Origin: Hungateiclostridiaceae bacterium UBA3922
Lineage (GTDB): Bacteria; Bacillota; Clostridia; Acetivibrionales; DTU013
Assembly: GCA_002386045.1 (NCBI GenBank)
Contig: DGEQ01000084.1
Location: forward strand, 3,402 to 12,913
Reading direction: 5' to 3'
Length of the DNA: 9,512 nt
The position numbers and the translations under genes were made by a program. Below the pieces are notes generated by a model. That model made no database searches, was not told the origin of the DNA, and saw nothing but the letters and a program-made list of their open reading frames with translations. The stretch's first letter is position 1. Each line of letters begins with the position of its first letter. Of this stretch, positions 6,736-9,512 are shown one piece after another.

Positions 6736-6761
6736 TGAAGATCCACAGGCAACGGGCTTAA

Positions 6762-6791
6762 GAAAATGAAAAAGCCGGCATCCGCCGGCTT
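6762..6791 (-). terminator. rho-independent terminator after mbl
   Basis: The arms AAGCCGGC (6772-6779) and GCCGGCTT (6784-6791) form a perfect 8-base stem with a 4-base loop. On the minus strand the stem is followed by TTTTTCATTTTC. It begins 43 bases downstream of the mbl stop. It should separate mbl transcription from the flagellar operon. Confidence 0.85.
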
Positions 6792-6833
6792 CGTTTCTTT
6801 TGTCGTTATCGTGCATGCTTTGCACCTTATTTT

Positions 6834-7850
6834 TTATCTTCTTTGCCTTCCTTCCATGGCAGCGCTCTTTTCTATCGATTCGATGTTGTTCAGCGCTTCG
6901 CCCGTACCGAGCGCCACGGCGGAGATCGCATCATCTGCGATGACTACGTTGATCCCGGTCTTTTCCTGCAACAGCTTGTCCAGGCCATAAACAAGGCTCC
7001 CGCCGCCTGTCAGCACGATGCCCCTGTCGCTTATGTCGGCGGCAAGCTCCGGCGGCGTCCTCTCGAGGACCGAATGGACGGCCTCGATGATCGCCTGCAT
7101 GGGCTCCTCGAGGGCTTCCATCATTTCCGTCGACGTCACCGTTATGGTCTTGGGAAGCCCGGAGATCAGGTTTCGGCCCCTGACATCCATCGCCACTTCC
7201 TGGACCCTGGGATACACGGTGCCGATGTTTATCTTCATTTCCTCGGCCGTACGTTCTCCCACCATGATGTTGTGCTTCTTCCTCATGTACCTGACTATCG
7301 CTTCATCGAACTTGTCCCCGGCTACCTTGATGGATGTCGACACTACGATGCCGCCCAGCGATATGACGGCAATATCGGTGGTCCCTCCGCCTATGTCGAC
7401 TATCATGCTGCCGCAGGCCTTGGATATGTCGATGCCGGCGCCTATGGCAGCAGCTATGGGTTCCTCGATCAGGTAGGTTTTCCTTGCGCCGGCCTGCATG
7501 GTCGCGTCGATGACGGCGCGCCTTTCCACCTCGGTGACGCCGCTCGGGACGCAGACCATTATCCTGGGCCTGAACAGTCTCAGCAGCCTGCTGCCGCATA
7601 TCTTGTTGATGAAATATTTCAACATCCTCTCGGTGATTTCATAATCCGATATAACGCCATCGCGCAGTGGCCTGATCGCCACTATGTTGCCCGGGGTCCT
7701 GCCGAGCATCCTGCGCGCTTCTTCTCCAACTGCCAGAAGCTTGTTGGTGGTCTTGTCCAACGCGACCACGGCAGGTTCATTCAGCATTATGCCTTTTCCC
7801 TTGACGTATACGAGCACGGATGCGGTACCGAGATCTATGCCTATATCCAA
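6834..7850 (-). CDS. mbl: actin-like rod shape protein Mbl/MreB
   Basis: A 338-residue bacterial actin that forms membrane-bound filaments guiding peptidoglycan synthesis in the side wall. The ATPase blocks are all present: phosphate-1 DIGIDLGTA (2-10), PLRDGVISDY (61-70), phosphate-2 VDIGGGTTDIAVIS (151-164), and the adenosine loop VLTGGGSLVYGLD (279-291). The N-terminus resembles B. subtilis Mbl (LNEPAVVALDK, LAVGEEARRMLGRTPGNIVAI), while residues 101-140 (VPSGVTEVERRAVIDATMQA) are closer to MreB. The position after spoIIID and before the flgF/flgG pair supports Mbl. I chose TTG at 7850 because AAGGGGTG precedes it by 6 bases and the protein then begins MDIGIDLG, as in homologues. GTG at 7901 has no ribosome site. 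The gene has its own terminator and seems monocistronic. Confidence 0.93.
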   Translation of the reverse strand: MDIGIDLGTASVLVYVKGKGIMLNEPAVVALDKTTNKLLAVGEEARRMLGRTPGNIVAIRPLRDGVISDYEITERMLKYFINKICGSRLLRLFRPRIMVCVPSGVTEVERRAVIDATMQAGARKTYLIEEPIAAAIGAGIDISKACGSMIVDIGGGTTDIAVISLGGIVVSTSIKVAGDKFDEAIVRYMRKKHNIMVGERTAEEMKINIGTVYPRVQEVAMDVRGRNLISGLPKTITVTSTEMMEALEEPMQAIIEAVHSVLERTPPELAADISDRGIVLTGGGSLVYGLDKLLQEKTGINVVIADDAISAVALGTGEALNNIESIEKSAAMEGRQRR

Positions 7851-7856
7851 CAAAAA

Positions 7857-7864
7857 CACCCCTT
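7857..7864 (-). promoter_or_regulatory. ribosome binding site that sets the mbl start
   Basis: AAGGGGTG on the minus strand sits 6 bases before TTG at 7848-7850. It points to this TTG rather than the GTG at 7901, which would add 17 residues (AISAVNDSGLDEGVFLL) unlike any usual MreB/Mbl N-terminus and lacks a ribosome site. Confidence 0.65.
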
Positions 7865-7938
7865 CGTCCAGTCCGCTGTCATTGACGGCTGAAATTGCCA
7901 CTATATAATGGTTAGAAAATTTTACACCGGCTGATAAA

Positions 7939-7969
7939 ATTATCTTATCATATAATCACAATTATGCAA
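7939..7969 (-). promoter_or_regulatory. A/T-rich promoter region of mbl (tentative)
   Basis: The A/T-rich gap between the spoIIID terminator and mbl is the only place for an mbl promoter. The best reading is TTGCAT (7964-7969) with AAGATA after 17 bases, or GATAAT (7939-7944) after 19. Neither is convincing. A small palindrome with arms TGATAA/TTATCA (7932-7937, 7945-7950) overlaps it. If used, the leader would be about 80 bases. Confidence 0.3.
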
Positions 7970-8006
7970 CAGGGAAAAAGAAAGGGGACACTTCGTGTCC
8001 CCTTTC
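7970..8006 (-). terminator. strong terminator after spoIIID
   Basis: A 12-base perfect stem (7980-7991 with 7995-8006) closes on a 3-base loop, with core GGGGACAC / GTGTCCCC. On the minus strand it is followed by TTTTTCCC. On the plus strand CCGTTTTTTATTT follows, so it could work both ways. It starts 11 bases after the spoIIID stop codon and isolates spoIIID from mbl. Confidence 0.92.
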
Positions 8007-8017
8007 CCGTTTTTTAT

Positions 8018-8281
8018 TTACCCCGTTTTCGTCTTTGCTTCCTGGTACTTGGCCCTGGTCGCCTCTCCGCCCCTTATATGCCTTTCCGCTTTGTTCTCCT
8101 CGAGTATGACCCTCACTTTTTCAGCAAGCTCGGGACTGATTTTCATTAGTCTTTCTGTCACATCCTTATGGACTGTGCTTTTGCTGATACCGAATTTTTT
8201 CGCTGCAGCTCTTACAGTGGTTTTTTTATCGATAATGTAATTTGCAAGCTCGATCGCTCTTTCTTCGATATATCCCTTCAA
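8018..8281 (-). CDS. spoIIID: sporulation transcription factor SpoIIID
   Basis: An 87-residue DNA-binding regulator of the mother cell. SpoIIID tunes the SigE regulon and helps switch to late mother-cell expression. A helix-turn-helix runs from about 22 to 45, with FGISKSTVHKDVTERL (30-45) nearly as in B. subtilis (93 residues). The conserved motif HIRGGEAT (68-75) and a basic C-terminal tail (RAKYQEAKTKTG) follow. The start is TTG at 8281: the strong ribosome site GAGGGGGG lies 9 bases upstream and the protein then aligns from its first residues (MKGYIEER versus MHDYIKER). It is flanked by terminators on both sides, so it is probably monocistronic. A SigE-like -10 lies just upstream. Confidence 0.95.
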   Translation of the reverse strand: MKGYIEERAIELANYIIDKKTTVRAAAKKFGISKSTVHKDVTERLMKISPELAEKVRVILEENKAERHIRGGEATRAKYQEAKTKTG

Positions 8282-8306
8282 TTGTGTATACCCCCCTCTT
8301 CAAGTC

Positions 8307-8314
8307 ATACTATG
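8307..8314 (-). promoter_or_regulatory. possible SigE -10 element for spoIIID
   Basis: CATAGTAT on the minus strand fits the CATAnnnT pattern of SigE -10 elements. Transcription would start near 8300, right before the ribosome site GAGGGGGG. A clear -35 was not found: only GATCA lies at about the right distance. SigE control is known for B. subtilis spoIIID, where SpoIIID assists its own promoter. Confidence 0.35.
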
Positions 8315-8385
8315 GAGAAAAATGCGGTGATCGGGAGACCACTGTCATTCCATCTGCAGACGACCTGACCGGATCAGCCCGACGG

Positions 8386-8421
8386 CGTACGCATGACGGA
8401 CTCCTGCCAAGCTTGCGTACG
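8386..8421. repeat. inverted repeat CGTACGCA / TGCGTACG
   Basis: Exact 8-base arms (8386-8393 and 8414-8421) enclose 20 bases. The left arm contains the palindrome CGTACG core. There is no U tract beside it. It lies about 105 bases upstream of the spoIIID start, so it may be an operator or a relic hairpin. Confidence 0.4.
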
Positions 8422-8480
8422 GCCCTGCGCGTCTAATGTATATATATGCCCCGTATACCGCCTGTATGAGTTAAAAGGGG

Positions 8481-8536
8481 AAAAAACATGAAAACAGGGA
8501 TGCGGCGGACCGTCACCAGGTCTGTCCGCATCCCTG
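8481..8536 (-). terminator. rho-independent terminator after spoIIQ
   Basis: The outer arms CAGGGATGCGG (8495-8505) and CCGCATCCCTG (8526-8536) are perfect over 11 bases. An inner 6-base stem, CGGACC with GGTCTG (one G-T pair, one bulged T), extends it around a 7-base loop. On the minus strand the stem is followed by TTTTCATGTTTTTTCCCC. It lies 65 bases beyond the spoIIQ stop. Confidence 0.88.
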
Positions 8537-8575
8537 ACCGGCATTTCATTGCCGTCCGGTCATCCGTATGACCGG
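8535..8575. repeat. three-copy TGACCGG repeat forming alternative hairpins
   Basis: The central arm CCGGTCAT (8556-8563) can pair with ATGACCGG at 8568-8575 (8 bases, 4-base loop) or with TGACCGG at 8535-8541 (7 bases, 14-base loop). The left partner shares its first two bases with the outer stem of the spoIIQ terminator, so the pairings compete. Confidence 0.5.
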
Positions 8576-8580
8576 GTCAT

Positions 8581-8595
8581 CGCATGCAGCATGCG
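8581..8595. repeat. small hairpin just after the spoIIQ stop
   Basis: CGCATG (8581-8586) and CATGCG (8590-8595) form a 6-base stem with a CAG loop, starting 5 bases after the spoIIQ stop codon on the minus strand. No U tract follows. It may protect the 3' end of the mRNA. Confidence 0.45.
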
Positions 8596-8600
8596 CTGCT

Positions 8601-9449
8601 TCACTTTATGGGAAGGTAATCGGTCGGATCCACGTTTTCATCATCCACAAGCACCTCAAAGTGCAGGTGCGGCTGTTCAGAAGACTCATCCATGGCAGTG
8701 TTCCCTATGCTGCCTATTATTTCGCCCTGCTTAACTTTCTGGTTCACAGCCACTGCCTCATCGGACGCAAGGTTCCTGTAAAGCGTTTTCAGACCGTCTC
8801 CGTGGTCGATGACGACAGATATGCCGTAGAACTTGTCGTTCCGGACATCAGATATCACCCCGTCGGCCACCGCTTTTACAGGAGTACCCCTGTCGGCTGC
8901 GATATCGATACCCGGATGGACGCGCCACTGTTCAAGCGTTTTGGAATATACAAGCCTGTCCATTGCATATTCGAACGAGATATTGCCGTTGACAGGCATG
9001 ATGAAGCTTTGCTTTGAGGGTACTGACTGCTGTTTTTTCGTATCGTCCTTCCCAGGCTCCTTGTCTTTCGGCTCCGTATCCTTTTTGCTGCTTTCCGCGG
9101 ATCCATCGGCATCCCCGTCTTCCCTGGTCACGGACGCCGGACTGCCGATATCGGTTTCATTTTCACCCGGCCTGGAGACCAGTTCTTCGTCAGGATCCAG
9201 GTCCGTCAACTTCTCACCCGTATCCGCGATCGCCTCTTCGGCCAGCAGGCTGTCCGCGTCTCCTTCGGCAAGATCCCCGGTTTCATATTCCGGCGCCGTC
9301 CTGTCGATGGCCCTGCGTGAACCGACGTATACCGCGGTCCCTGCCACGACGGCTATACACAGCAGCAGAACGATATAGAAACCCTTCTTGTCCAGGAACT
9401 CCCTGAATTTATTGCCTTTCTCATCTGGAAACGACTTCTTCATATTCAC
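8601..9449 (-). CDS. spoIIQ: SpoIIQ-type forespore LytM/M23 protein
   Basis: A 282-residue protein (B. subtilis SpoIIQ has 283) with a short cytoplasmic tail, one membrane helix (about 24-42), a long acidic low-complexity linker (50-145) and a LytM/M23 domain (150-280). SpoIIQ sits in the forespore membrane and joins mother-cell SpoIIIAH across the septum for engulfment and SigG activation. Zinc-ligand positions are kept: His178 and Asp182 in HPGID, and His263 in HLHFEV (His261 too). The catalytic His usually found in the Y-x-H-L motif is Asn226 here (LYRNL). Wall-cutting activity is therefore uncertain. I chose GTG at 9449, 8 bases after GGAGG; in-frame GTG at 9458 overlaps that site and ATG at 9443 is far from it. 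A SigF-like promoter, a following terminator and spoIIID next door support the name over a generic M23 peptidase. Confidence 0.87.
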   Translation of the reverse strand: MNMKKSFPDEKGNKFREFLDKKGFYIVLLLCIAVVAGTAVYVGSRRAIDRTAPEYETGDLAEGDADSLLAEEAIADTGEKLTDLDPDEELVSRPGENETDIGSPASVTREDGDADGSAESSKKDTEPKDKEPGKDDTKKQQSVPSKQSFIMPVNGNISFEYAMDRLVYSKTLEQWRVHPGIDIAADRGTPVKAVADGVISDVRNDKFYGISVVIDHGDGLKTLYRNLASDEAVAVNQKVKQGEIIGSIGNTAMDESSEQPHLHFEVLVDDENVDPTDYLPIK

Positions 9450-9468
9450 AAATTCCACCTCCGTATAA

Positions 9469-9497
9469 TATTGTTGCCGAATATGGCAGCTATATAC
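9469..9497 (-). promoter_or_regulatory. SigF/SigG-type forespore promoter before spoIIQ
   Basis: On the minus strand GTATA (9493-9497) is followed after 14 bases by GGCAACAATA (9469-9478). This fits the forespore pattern GYATA then GGnnAnAnT at about 15 bases. Transcription would begin near 9462, at the edge of the ribosome site GGAGGTG (9456-9462), so the leader would be very short. SigF control of spoIIQ is established in B. subtilis. Confidence 0.55.
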
Positions 9498-9512
9498 ATA
9501 CGGTGTGAAATT

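Larger units (their letters stand above)
8282..8600. other. 319-base gap between spoIIQ and spoIIID
   Basis: No convincing gene was seen on either strand. From left to right the gap holds the spoIIID ribosome site and a possible SigE -10, an 8-base inverted repeat (8386-8421), an A/T-rich patch TATATATA near 8440, the spoIIQ terminator (8481-8536), and two further hairpins (8535-8595) running up to the spoIIQ stop. The motif TGACCGG occurs directly at 8366-8372, 8535-8541 and 8569-8575 and inverted at 8556-8562. Confidence 0.7.

Noticed and set aside
6751..6760. A second copy of TTAAGCCCG (minus strand), like the one at the SigD -35 region
   Set aside because: Fifteen bases further on there is no GCCGATAT-like element, so it is not a second promoter. 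It is only a repeated 9-mer.
6610..6825. N-terminal extension of FlgF by 72 residues
   Set aside because: The extension would pass through the mbl terminator hairpin and the SigD-type promoter, and the rod motif begins exactly at the ATG at 6609 with its own ribosome site.
6843..7892. A long open frame of 349 codons on the plus strand opposite mbl
   Set aside because: It mirrors the conserved mbl gene, has no ribosome site and its product (rich in His, Asp and Tyr) resembles no known protein. It is a codon-bias shadow.
8432..8460. A/T-rich TATATATA patch as a promoter in the spoIIQ-spoIIID gap
   Set aside because: No -35 at acceptable spacing was found for SigA, SigE or SigF on either strand.
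8488..8571. A 27-codon plus-strand frame (begins MKTGMRRTV) with GGGG seven bases upstream
   Set aside because: Its sequence is the spoIIQ terminator and the following hairpins, and the A-rich spacer is the complement of the terminator U tract. The coding look is probably accidental.
1..9512. CRISPR arrays, tRNA or rRNA genes, insertion sequences, prophage genes
   Set aside because: No regularly spaced repeats, cloverleaf-like sequences, transposase motifs or phage-like proteins were seen on either strand.

Overview
The window looks like part of the chromosome of an endospore-forming, flagellated member of the Clostridia, with roughly half G+C by eye. The evidence is a SpoIIQ-type LytM protein, SpoIIID, an MreB/Mbl actin homologue and the flagellar rod genes flgF, flgG and flgJ in a row on the minus strand. 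The order spoIIID-mbl-flhO-flhP is also found in Bacillus subtilis. No tRNA, rRNA, CRISPR array, insertion sequence or phage gene was seen.

Layout, read along the minus strand from the right end. (1) spoIIQ (8601-9449) has a SigF-like promoter just upstream and a strong terminator behind it. (2) spoIIID (8018-8281) starts with TTG and ends in a near-perfect terminator. (3) mbl (6834-7850) probably starts with TTG and also has its own terminator. (4) flgF-flgG-flgJ and a membrane-anchored phosphodiester glycosidase (3243-6609) form one apparent operon. A SigD-like promoter precedes flgF, and a second promoter of the vegetative SigA type lies between flgG and flgJ.

The left third is accessory in character. 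A plus-strand YkgJ-type cysteine-cluster protein (2551-3252) has its own strong SigA promoter and overlaps the glycosidase tail to tail by 10 bases. Divergent from it is a secreted protein with a duplicated YcdB/YcdC-like region and three C-terminal S-layer homology domains (196-2361). At the left edge there may be the last 15 codons of a plus-strand gene, followed by a hairpin shared with the SLH gene.

Functionally the window joins three cell-envelope programmes. These are forespore engulfment and mother-cell transcription (SpoIIQ, SpoIIID), cell-wall elongation (Mbl), and flagellar rod assembly through the wall (FlgF, FlgG, FlgJ), with two surface proteins of unknown substrate beside them. 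I see no clear new biological system. The points worth a second look are the sigma-factor switches that can be read in the promoters, a SpoIIQ that keeps its zinc ligands but has Asn at a catalytic His position, and the coupling of a phosphodiester glycosidase to flgJ.
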